Shown: in pieces, positions 53,738 through 61,941 of the stretch
Layout of the letters: every line of letters begins with the position of its first letter
Numbering within the stretch: the first letter of the stretch is position 1
NCBI RefSeq assembly: GCF_006861825.1
Contig: NZ_VDGI01000014.1
Span: 50,598 to 114,597 of the forward strand
Origin: Psychrobacillus vulpis
GTDB taxonomy: Bacteria; Bacillota; Bacilli; Bacillales_A; Planococcaceae
DNA length: 64,000 nucleotides
Direction: 5' to 3'
Notes under the pieces: model-generated
The model's database searches: none
Seen by the model: the letters and a program-made list of their open reading frames with translations, nothing else
What the model was told of the DNA's origin: nothing
Translations under genes and position numbers: made by a program

Positions 53738-55663
53738 CTACTCATTAAAACTTAACCACAAATCCATTACTGAATCCAGCTCGTTCATTAAGTCTAGCTT
53801 CCTACCATATAGCTTATTAAGTTCATCATAATCCATATGGTCGGCAGCCATGACTAAATCTATCTCCCTTAATTCATTTTCAAGGTTTTCAATCCTCGCT
53901 AGGGTCTTTGCCTCTTCTGCTTCCTTCTTTATACCCTCTGGATTACTTTTTTGTTTCTTTACCTTTTCTTTTACAACAGTCTCTTTGGTATCCTGTACGA
54001 CTAACTTCTCTTTTACACTTTTATAATAATCGTAATTTCCAAGGTAGCTTCTAAATGCATAATCCTCAACAGCAATGACTCTCTCACCTATTTTATTTAT
54101 AAAATATCTATCGTGGGAAATAAAGAAAATCGTACCCTTAAAGTCTTCCAGAGCTACCTCGAGAGTCTCAATGGAATCAATATCAAGATGATTGGTCGGT
54201 TCATCCAGTATTAATAAATTGACATCTTGATATAATAACATGCCAAGCTTCAGCCTGATTCTCTCGCCCCCTGACAAATGCTTTACCTTTTTGAAGACGC
54301 TCTTTTTAAAAAACATGAATTTGGAAAGGTATTCTCGTGCTTTTCCCTCAAGTATAGAAATATCCTCCCTAAAAGCCTCGAGCACAGTGAGCTCTTCATT
54401 TTTAAATGTAATTTTCTGAGGTAAATAGGCCGCCATCACATTAGAGCCCAATTTCACCACACCGTCATCCGGCTGCTCTTCACCTAAAAGCATCTTTAAG
54501 AAGGTGGTTTTCCCGCTTCCATTCGGACCTACTATTCCCACTCTTTCACCAAAATGAATCATTAGATTTGCGTCCTTAAAAATAACCTTATCTTCATAAG
54601 CTTTAGAAAGTCCTATCGCCTGGATTGTTTCATTTCCAGATCGTCCAGCCGCTATTATATCTAGTTTCATATTCTTTTTTTTAAAAGTTGGTTTGTCGAT
54701 TCGATCCATTTTATCGAGTATTTTTTGAATACTAGCAGCCCTTCTAAAGAACTTGTTATTATCAGCCCTCATTGCCCAATCTCTCAGACTCGTTACGGTA
54801 TTTTCCATACTGTTGATCTTTTTTTGCTGCTCCCTAAAATGTTCATATTGAATCCGCATATTTTCTTCTTTTTGGCTAACATATGAAGAATAATTACCTT
54901 TGTAGGTGATTGACTCCATATCCTCAACCTCTGCAATTTTGGTTACGACATTGTCTAGAAAATATCGATCATGGGATACAATAAGGACCATTCCTTTGTA
55001 ACTCTTAAGATAACCTTCTAGCCATTCAATTGAATCCATATCCAAATGATTAGTCGGCTCATCCAGTAACAAGATGTCTGTATTATGAATCAAGAGCTTC
55101 CCAAGCCCTACTCTTGTTTTTTCACCACCGCTTAATAAATCAAAATCCTGTTTTAAAAAGCTTTCATCAAATTTCAAACCAGTACAAACCTTGCTTAACT
55201 TTTCTTCTTTCTCGTAGCCGCCCTTTAGTTCATATAATTGAACTAAATCACTGTACTTTTTTAATGCTTTTTCCAATGCCTTATCTTCTAAAGTCTTCAT
55301 CTGCTCTTCTAATTCACGCATTTGTTTCTCTATGCCGTCAATTTCCTCAAACGACAAGTTTAAAATATCGATCACTTTTAACCCTTCTGAATACAATGGT
55401 GTTTGCTCAAGGTACGCACTAGTAGCACCTCTCGACACATTTATTAAACCTTCATCATATCCATTGCTTGATGTTTGTGGATAACCAGGATAGTAATTCA
55501 TCGGTTCTATTCCCGCAATTAACTTAAGAATCGTACTCTTTCCACTTCCGTTTACACCTACGATTCCAACCTTCTCTCCTGCATAAACTTCAAAGGTTAT
55601 ATTTTTAAGAACAAGTGTGGCTTCCATATACTTTTTAATACCATTTAACTTTAATTCAAACAT
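53738..55663 (-). CDS. ABC-F family ATPase (ribosome-associated)
   Basis: 641 residues, two ABC domains and no membrane segment. First: GIVGVNGSGKST, LSGGEKTRVGLG, LLLDEPTNHLD. Second: GIVGPNGSGKTT, LSGGERIRLKLG, LLILDEPTNHLD. The interdomain linker (about 245-330) and a charged C-terminal coiled coil (560-641) are present. An insert after the first Walker A (EPMNYYPGYPQTSS) differs from the usual YdiF type. ABC-F proteins act in the ribosomal E site as translation factors or antibiotic-protection proteins; which applies is undecided. AAGGAAAT decides the start at 55663. Confidence 0.85.
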   Translation of the reverse strand: MFELKLNGIKKYMEATLVLKNITFEVYAGEKVGIVGVNGSGKSTILKLIAGIEPMNYYPGYPQTSSNGYDEGLINVSRGATSAYLEQTPLYSEGLKVIDILNLSFEEIDGIEKQMRELEEQMKTLEDKALEKALKKYSDLVQLYELKGGYEKEEKLSKVCTGLKFDESFLKQDFDLLSGGEKTRVGLGKLLIHNTDILLLDEPTNHLDMDSIEWLEGYLKSYKGMVLIVSHDRYFLDNVVTKIAEVEDMESITYKGNYSSYVSQKEENMRIQYEHFREQQKKINSMENTVTSLRDWAMRADNNKFFRRAASIQKILDKMDRIDKPTFKKKNMKLDIIAAGRSGNETIQAIGLSKAYEDKVIFKDANLMIHFGERVGIVGPNGSGKTTFLKMLLGEEQPDDGVVKLGSNVMAAYLPQKITFKNEELTVLEAFREDISILEGKAREYLSKFMFFKKSVFKKVKHLSGGERIRLKLGMLLYQDVNLLILDEPTNHLDIDSIETLEVALEDFKGTIFFISHDRYFINKIGERVIAVEDYAFRSYLGNYDYYKSVKEKLVVQDTKETVVKEKVKKQKSNPEGIKKEAEEAKTLARIENLENELREIDLVMAADHMDYDELNKLYGRKLDLMNELDSVMDLWLSFNE

Positions 55664-55681
55664 AAAATTTCCTTCTTTCAT

Positions 55682-56067
55682 CCATAATTTAAGTTATGCA
55701 TTTTATGGACAAGACAAAGAAGAACTTCCATACTATTCAATTAAAAAAGACCATAAGAAGATGATTTTCTTCTTACAGTCTAAAATAGTCTGTGAATATA
55801 ATTCATTTAATGCAGTCTAAGCAAAAATGCGTACATAAAAAAGTACATGATTATGCTTATATGCCTGCCACCAGCAGTATTAAAAAACTGGAGAAATACT
55901 TCAAAAAACTCATGAAATATTCAATAAATTATAATCTCGATTTCAGTAAAGTAAGTTACCTTCTAAATTGCCTTAATTCCATAAAGAGCATCACAAATAA
56001 ACCTAACTTTAGTAGGTAAAATAAACACTCATTACAAAATCCATATTAATTTCAAAATAAATTAATA
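55682..56067. other. AT-rich gap without a supported gene
   Basis: Two short plus-strand ORFs (near 55617-55820 and 55792-56019) are open, but neither has a ribosome site or a family motif. The translation (e.g. SSIKKLEKYFKKLMKYS) is Lys- and Tyr-rich as expected from AT-rich DNA. I see no hairpin terminator either. Confidence 0.4.
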
Positions 56068-56295
56068 TTAGCAATTAGTTGGTTCCATAAACTTACTTTC
56101 CCCCTTCGAAATTTTCTTTATTATCTCATTTTTTCGTTTTTTTGTAAATAATCTTAATAAAAAAATCACTGCAATCAGAATAAGTTCCCACATTATTCCT
56201 TTCGGAGCCTGCACTTCAATATTACTATCTGGCACCCTACACTCATCCTTAAGGTTTCGTTGGTCGCTTTGGAAATTCTGTCTACTTTTTACCAA
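56068..56295 (-). CDS. Small membrane peptide ending in Cys, behind an isoprenoid synthase
   Basis: 75 residues if read from the TTG at 56295, four bases after the synthase stop. A polar start (NFQSDQRNLKDECRVPDSN), one membrane segment (MWELILIAVIFLLRLF), a strongly basic stretch (TKKRKNEIIKKISKGESKF) and the C-terminal residues MEPTNC. An alternative ATG within the frame (MWELIL...) follows GAAAGGA and would give 41 residues. No family known to me. The position immediately after a prenyltransferase recalls comQ-comX, but there is no sequence likeness to ComX. Confidence 0.5.
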   Translation of the reverse strand: MVKSRQNFQSDQRNLKDECRVPDSNIEVQAPKGIMWELILIAVIFLLRLFTKKRKNEIIKKISKGESKFMEPTNC

Positions 56296-56298
56296 ATC

Positions 56299-58665
56299 TT
56301 AATGGTCACGATTTATAACATAATCCAAAAAATGCTTCAAGAATGTGGTATTGCGTGGCACCTCTTGCAACGCTTCCATTGCAGTACAATAATTTTCCCA
56401 CATCTCCTTTTTGGCACTTTCCAAACCTAATATTGATACAAAAGTTGAGTTATTGTTTTCGGTATCCTTGCCAATCGGTTTTCCGAGTAAAGTTGTATCT
56501 CCTTCTACATCAAGTAAATCATCCTTAATCTGAAACGCGATGCCTGCATGACGGGCAAATTTTTTCAAAGCTTCCATTTCTAATTCACTTGCCTTGGAGA
56601 GAATTGCAGGCATTATGAGAGAAGCTTCGAATCCTATTCCAGTCTTATATAAGCACATCATATTCAACTGTTTTAGAGTCAATTGTTTCCCTTTAGAATC
56701 CAAGTCCATCGCTTGCCCTCTACACATATCCGCTGTTATTCGGGCTGAATATTGAATTAATTTAAGTACAGTCTTAGAATCGAACTGATCAAGTGATGTT
56801 TGTTCCCAAATGGCCTTCTGAGTCAGAAAAAGACCAGTTATTTCTGATATGGCAATGCTATACACCTCGTGGAGAGTTGGACGCCCCCTACGAGTGGAGG
56901 CATTATCCTGGGATGGCAGATCATCAAATATTAAAGATGCAGTATGCATATACTCCAATGATCTCAACAGTGGCTCGATTGCTGAACTTTGTAATCCATA
57001 TGCGTTTACACCCATGAACCAAGTCACTATTGGTCTCAAACGCTTTCCATCACCTTCTAGACTGTAATTTGCAGCATCAATTATTGGTTCTTCCGTCAAA
57101 GACATATTCTCCTTCTTAGGAATACTTAAGATATTGTTGATCTGATGGCGTAATGTTTTGATCGTATTTAAAAATTCTTCCTTTTCTTTCTGTTCATTTT
57201 TCAAAGTGGTAATCATATGGTCACGAAGTAATTTATCAAAGAAATCCACATCATCAGCTTTTCGAACCATATCTTGAATAAGTCTATTGAATTTAGGAAT
57301 TCCTGAAGCAAACAGGCTCATAACTTCGTTGTATTTTTCAGTACCCACTCGTTCTTTAAATCGTTTCAGTCCGTTTATAGCACGATCTAAAATTACCTCA
57401 CGAGTCTTCATGTCAGAACCATACACGTTATGAATCAAATTGGAGATAACCGTCCAGTACAATTCGAAGGGGTTTATTAGATCCAAACGTTTATCGTGAT
57501 ATTTCATATAGTAGGTATAGGGTGTTACCGCTCCATCTTTCATGTCATCAAACATATCTGCAAAATCATCAGCCAGCTGATTGTATATGCCATAAAAAAA
57601 TGTTCGGTTGTCAAATTCCTTATCTTCTGAAGCACCAATTACTGAACGGACAATCAATCGGGAAGAAGAAGATTTTAAAATGATTGGTATATAAAGTTCT
57701 TCGTTCGTGTAGTTTGCATTAGATAGATCCTTTACACGGTCCACTTCTTGGGAATTAAAAAACACATAGGATTGTTCGAAAAAATACTTTCTTGTCTCTC
57801 GTCGCTGATGATCCCTAATATATTCAAACGCATCTCGGAGTTCCGAATGAATGTATCTGATTAAATCCACATTATCTCCAGTCCATTCTCCCAGTTCCGG
57901 CACAGATCCCGTGATAAGTGTAGTACGTATCAAATCAGAATATTGTTTTTCCTCGTTATCTGATAAAATTTTAGCGTCAAGTAGATCGTCAATAAATGGA
58001 TAGGTCAAACCATAGGAATAGCCAAGCCTAATAGCTGCATCGAGCCTCCGAGTACGTTCTTCAGGAGATGTTTCGTCGTTCATCTCTTCAATCTCTTGCA
58101 TAATTACTCCAGCAATGATTTTAATGAGCTTTCTCTGGGCGTGTTCAGCATCCATCCCCTTCGGAATTTTGGAGGATACAGTCTTCAGCTTATTTATTAC
58201 CCAGATTAAACTCGATTCCACGCCTTCTTTCTGTGCAATTCTGTATAACCCGGCCATGCTGAACGTCTCATCTTTGTCTCCTTTTGTTAGGTGACTTTTT
58301 AAACTATCTACTACACGACCGATCCTGTATAGAGTATCAGGTGAATCAAGGGCTTTGCCCAGATCTCGCATAAAAATATAGGAAATGCTTCGATCTAGGT
58401 AATTATCTAGTTTGCCTGTGTAATTTAGCCATTGAATATAATGGTGATACCCGCGAGAATCAGGTTTTCCCTTTCCACCGGAAAAAATGGACAATAAAGA
58501 ACGATGATGAATATGGTTATGTTTCCACGTTTGCAAATCTTCTGTTAAGGTTGGGACAAAAGTCTTTTGCTCGACCTGTTCATAAAGTGATTTAAAATAA
58601 TGAGCAGCCTTCTGCTCAGCTTGCCGATAACATTCATCAGCATTTATTAATAATTCCTCGTTCAT
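56299..58665 (-). CDS. Two-domain class I isoprenoid biosynthesis enzyme
   Basis: 788 residues. The C-terminal part (about 520-788) is a complete polyprenyl synthetase: GDGKRLRP (538-545), first Asp-rich motif DDLPSQD (581-587) with RRGRPTLH, and second motif IKDDLLD (714-719). The N-terminal 480 residues are all-helical and contain two more acidic motifs, IDDLLD (225-230) and LADDFADMFDD (364-374) followed by DGAVTPYTYY, suggesting a second, diverged class I isoprenoid-synthase fold. It could make a prenyl chain and then cyclise or transfer it. Weak GAAGGTG ribosome site. Product unknown. Confidence 0.78.
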   Translation of the reverse strand: MNEELLINADECYRQAEQKAAHYFKSLYEQVEQKTFVPTLTEDLQTWKHNHIHHRSLLSIFSGGKGKPDSRGYHHYIQWLNYTGKLDNYLDRSISYIFMRDLGKALDSPDTLYRIGRVVDSLKSHLTKGDKDETFSMAGLYRIAQKEGVESSLIWVINKLKTVSSKIPKGMDAEHAQRKLIKIIAGVIMQEIEEMNDETSPEERTRRLDAAIRLGYSYGLTYPFIDDLLDAKILSDNEEKQYSDLIRTTLITGSVPELGEWTGDNVDLIRYIHSELRDAFEYIRDHQRRETRKYFFEQSYVFFNSQEVDRVKDLSNANYTNEELYIPIILKSSSSRLIVRSVIGASEDKEFDNRTFFYGIYNQLADDFADMFDDMKDGAVTPYTYYMKYHDKRLDLINPFELYWTVISNLIHNVYGSDMKTREVILDRAINGLKRFKERVGTEKYNEVMSLFASGIPKFNRLIQDMVRKADDVDFFDKLLRDHMITTLKNEQKEKEEFLNTIKTLRHQINNILSIPKKENMSLTEEPIIDAANYSLEGDGKRLRPIVTWFMGVNAYGLQSSAIEPLLRSLEYMHTASLIFDDLPSQDNASTRRGRPTLHEVYSIAISEITGLFLTQKAIWEQTSLDQFDSKTVLKLIQYSARITADMCRGQAMDLDSKGKQLTLKQLNMMCLYKTGIGFEASLIMPAILSKASELEMEALKKFARHAGIAFQIKDDLLDVEGDTTLLGKPIGKDTENNNSTFVSILGLESAKKEMWENYCTAMEALQEVPRNTTFLKHFLDYVINRDH

Positions 58666-58911
58666 TCAATAACACACCTTCACTTTATGTTCTCTTTTAT
58701 CCATTAAAAAACAATCTGAAGCAAAATTAGAATCCTATTTAAAATATAATATTTTCCTATTATAACATCTGACATTTTTTTTAACTTGTTTTCTACTTCT
58801 CGACTTATAGCCATTATCCACATAACAGTTATATCTAATTAACAATCTATTCTTCTTGAAATCCCTAAATTCCTATTTTCACGCGAAAGCATTTTATTAA
58901 GCAAAAAGGAA

Positions 58912-58942
58912 CTATGTCAGATAATGACATAGTTCCTTTCAG
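58912..58942. terminator. Terminator followed by a family E end
   Basis: aaggaactatgtca / tgacatagttcctt; GACTGTTGACAA begins at its right edge. It could end minus-strand transcripts from nrnB through the repeat tract. Confidence 0.75.
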
Positions 58943-59530
58943 ACTGTTGACAAATTCGTTTTACAATGAATAGAGATGTATAAGAGAATTAGCAGAGCCC
59001 GCCACTTCGCTTTCCGTGGCGGGCCCTGCCTATTTTTCAAAAGTTGAAAGTGGAATTCTGAAGATACTGTGATCAATCAATGTTTTCCTGAATATCTGAT
59101 AAAAATAATCGATTGACTATCCCATCTCATCAAGTGATAAGGCTTTAATTGTCCACTTTTCTGTTTATTGAAGTTAAAAATAAGCGGAAGCGGCGACTCC
59201 TTCGGTACTGCGAGACAGTCCAAGACCCCACAGGCAACTGAAAAACTCGAATTAGTATTTTTGTAGGAACTATTTGCTGTATTTATTTAAGAGAATTTAG
59301 CGCGACGCATGAGACTCCTGCGGGAAAGCGAGACAGACGAGACCCCGCACGAAGCAGAGCGAAGGAGGAGGCTTGTCGCTCGCCCGCGGAAAGCGAATGC
59401 CAAAGCGATAAATTCTCTTAATGACTATTTGATAGAAAATTTATTAGAATAACACTTTTTCAGTGTCCTCCAAAGCCGAGGAGGCTTGGTGCGAGGCCTC
59501 AGAAAGCGCCCGCCTGGAGCGATTGCTACA
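58942..59530. repeat. Family E element, second copy, with a GC-rich repeat and a nested C element
   Basis: GACTGTTGACAAATTCG matches the E end at 48502. The segment gggccctgcctatttttcaa (59018) to gaatatct (59097) is shared with 48640-48717. From 59098 to 59529 the order is inverted relative to the first copy, and a GC-rich palindrome (aagcggaagcggcgactcc ... gaaagcgcccgcctggagcg) is present where the first copy has an empty site. A C element sits inside that palindrome. Confidence 0.7.
59235..59465 (+). mobile_element. Family C MITE-like element, complete copy
   Basis: 231 bp from CAACTGAAAAACTCG to ACACTTTTTCAGTG, with inner inverted words agagaatttagcgc / gcgataaattctctt around a GC-rich core. 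Same element as 36299-36535 (opposite strand) and 4154. No ORF. Confidence 0.75.
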
Positions 59531-59565
59531 GGAAAAGCACAATAAAAGTGGTAATACATAAAACT

Positions 59566-60756
59566 CTAGTCCTGTTGACTAGCTTTTTTTACCTCATTCA
59601 TTAAGTACTCGACAAACTGATCATCCCTTACCAACCATGCTTCATAATTTCGTTTTAAAAATTGCTCTCCTTCTTCAAAACTTGTAAAGGCTTGTTCCAT
59701 TACGGTTTTATTTTTTTCAATCATCCAGTTCTGATCATTCGTTTGATAAAGAAGAAAAACATCTTCACTTCTATTTTTGTACAGCGAACCGAATGATGAC
59801 TGTTTCAAATTATAACGATTCCTTTTCGCATCTTCTTGGATTGGCTCCAAATGGAACGTATCCAATACAAACTGTTTGTAAGCATCATCTGTTAAAGAAC
59901 AACCAGACGCTTTCTGATGTCCGCCACCACCGAAATATCCTGCAATTTCAGAAACATCTATATGATCATGAATTGTACGCAATGATATTCGTTTTCCACC
60001 CATATTTAATATAACGATATAGTCGAGATGAGGATATTCTTTCCCTAGTTCATTTCCTAGCTCTGAATGGTACGATTCTGCATAAACGATACCGGCAATA
60101 TGATCCCCTGTTTCTGATTGTACGATTTCCCTTTTTTTCCGACGAATATACCGATCTATTTTATCTTCTTCCATGTTCAGCATTTTCTTTTCAAATTCAT
60201 CAAAATCAAAATGTTCACTTGTAAGAAGTCGCTCCATCATTTTTTCTTCAAAATCATCAATGGAGACTAAATAGAAAAGAGAATTTAGCGAATGGGCTCG
60301 ATGGTTCTTATTCTTCTCCCACTCCCATGTATCATACTGCCGAACTAACTCTACAAATTCAGTAATAGCATCCGTTGCCTCCAATAGTCTATGCTTAACA
60401 AGATATTTATAAAATAAGGATGTAGCTGAGGTTAATTTTCCTTCATTATCCTCAACCAAGACATAGCCCCACCCATAATCATTAAAATGTAAAGCCGTTT
60501 TGTGATGATCAAGTAGTTGGATTTTCCCTTTTGCATGATAAAAATCATCGAGCCTTTTTTCATTTTCTTTATTCGGAGACAAATCAGTTATAAATAAAAA
60601 CGTATCTGGCTGATCATTTTCTAAAAAGAATTCAATTTCGCGATTAAGAGACGATACCGAATTATATCGCACCTTCACTTGCTTACCGAAAGCAAGTTTT
60701 GCTAAAATACCACATCCGACCCCATCTAAATCATTATGAGACAATAATTTATACAT
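59566..60756 (-). CDS. nrnB: DHH-family oligoribonuclease NrnB
   Basis: 396 residues. DHH motifs: LLSHNDLDGVGCGILAKL, ITDLSPNKENEKRL, LLDHHKTALHFNDYGWGYV (the DHH itself) and DTWEWE; the DHHA1-type C-terminal substrate loop is GGGGHQKASGC. The sequence follows B. subtilis NrnB (YngD) throughout, including YNSVSSLNREIEFFL and AESYHSELGN. It degrades nano-RNAs and short oligonucleotides. ATG at 60756 behind TGAGGTGAAGAGG; the longer frame has no ribosome site. Confidence 0.93.
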   Translation of the reverse strand: MYKLLSHNDLDGVGCGILAKLAFGKQVKVRYNSVSSLNREIEFFLENDQPDTFLFITDLSPNKENEKRLDDFYHAKGKIQLLDHHKTALHFNDYGWGYVLVEDNEGKLTSATSLFYKYLVKHRLLEATDAITEFVELVRQYDTWEWEKNKNHRAHSLNSLFYLVSIDDFEEKMMERLLTSEHFDFDEFEKKMLNMEEDKIDRYIRRKKREIVQSETGDHIAGIVYAESYHSELGNELGKEYPHLDYIVILNMGGKRISLRTIHDHIDVSEIAGYFGGGGHQKASGCSLTDDAYKQFVLDTFHLEPIQEDAKRNRYNLKQSSFGSLYKNRSEDVFLLYQTNDQNWMIEKNKTVMEQAFTSFEEGEQFLKRNYEAWLVRDDQFVEYLMNEVKKASQQD

Positions 60757-60878
60757 CCTCTTCACCTCAATCGTAGTATGGTTTTTCAACATGTAATTTA
60801 TAATGAAGAAAACGTATTGAGCCATTTTATTCATATTGCATAAATAAGGCGTACTAAATAGTACAGAATGATAAAAAG

Positions 60879-60905
60879 GAATCAGCTACACGCTGATTCC
60901 TTTAA
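60879..60905. terminator. Terminator of the DUF1456 gene
   Basis: aggaatcagc / gctgattcct with a five-base loop and flanking A/T-runs. Confidence 0.8.
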
Positions 60906-60948
60906 ACCTAGTTAAATTAACTACACTATATCACTGCTTGTTGTACGT

Positions 60949-61455
60949 TTATTTCCTATATCTTAGAGCTAAACCTCTCAAGAATTTACGTGCGAAATTA
61001 TCGCCACATACTTTATAATTTCGATGTCCCTCTTTTCGCAAAATAGCACCTAGTTCCCCTTTTGATACAGCGATACCGCCGTCATCAAGGATATCTAGCA
61101 TTTCTTCCGTTGTTAATTGCAGTGCTACTCTCAATTTCTTCAGAAGCATATTATTAGCACTATTTTCAGGCGGTTCAGGACTTTCAACTTGTCCAGGTTT
61201 TGGATCCTTTTTTCCTCTCTTGAAAGTGATAAGCCCATTTAAAAAAGAGTTTAACATTTTATGATTGCACTTTATCTGATCTTGATTTTCTTCAACATCC
61301 ACTTCATCATCGAACTCATCTTTTGATTTTGTTAGTATTTTAGGTAATTCGTCTTTTGTTACTACAATACCACCAAGTTTAAATATCTCTATCATATCAT
61401 TATTTTTTATATCTAGAGCATATCTTAGTCTAATTAGTATATCGTTGTTATCCAT
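60949..61455 (-). CDS. DUF1456 (YehS-like) protein
   Basis: 168 residues with two similar modules: LIRLRYALDIKNNDMIEIFK, LGGIVVTKDELPKIL, and again LLKKLRVALQLTTEEMLDIL, DDGGIAVSKGELGAIL, each followed by a Cys/Phe-Leu-x-Gly-Leu end (FLNGLITFKRGKK; FLRGLALRYRK). This duplication is the DUF1456 signature. Function unknown, possibly nucleic-acid related from the basic ends. The linker is Pro-rich (KPGQVESPEPPENS). TAGGAGGGT precedes the ATG. Confidence 0.88.
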   Translation of the reverse strand: MDNNDILIRLRYALDIKNNDMIEIFKLGGIVVTKDELPKILTKSKDEFDDEVDVEENQDQIKCNHKMLNSFLNGLITFKRGKKDPKPGQVESPEPPENSANNMLLKKLRVALQLTTEEMLDILDDGGIAVSKGELGAILRKEGHRNYKVCGDNFARKFLRGLALRYRK

Positions 61456-61941
61456 TAATAACCCTCCTAATAATATCGCCTTTTTGCATTGCCCTTTTCA
61501 AGCAAGCCGCACACTCCTCAAGTGTTATGTAGACAGTGTGGACAGATTTATGTTGTGCCTCTTACTATAACATATAATACAAAAAACACTGATTATTATC
61601 TCAGTGTTTTTCTTGTATTAATTGTTAAGTTAGCGATATTTTCTTTTCCCTTATTTAACTTGAGCCCATCCATTAGTCTGGCTCCAAGGACCACGGTGCA
61701 TCACAGACTGTCACAATTTATTTCTCGAAAGAAGGTCGGAAGCAAAGGTTTCTTTGCTTCTTTTTAGTACATGTCCTTTGAAGTAAGAGAATCATCCCTC
61801 CGTTTCATAGCGATTAACATAAATTTGATAGGATCTATAACAAATAGGTAAACAATCCGTTTCATCTGACTATTCATTAACATAAGATGTTAGGGAGAGT
61901 GGTTGTTATCTACTCAATAAATATTATTGGAGAGTGATTCA
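61456..61941. other. Gene-poor gap with two hairpins
   Basis: 61583-61615 is a terminator-like hairpin (aaaacactga / tcagtgtttt) and 61739-61767 another (gaagcaaag / ctttgcttc with T-run). An open frame over 61489-61767 reads HTPQVLCRQCGQIYVV but has no ribosome site. I cannot name what, if anything, it derives from. Confidence 0.45.

Noticed and set aside
56068..56295. ComX pheromone precursor
   Set aside because: Position resembles comQ-comX, but the C-terminal region lacks the Trp-containing pheromone segment and the upstream enzyme is three times the size of ComQ. Kept only as an inference about a prenylated peptide.
61489..61767. 92-codon ORF with a CRQCGQ motif
   Set aside because: The CxxC is isolated, there is no ribosome site, and the frame crosses a terminator-like hairpin.
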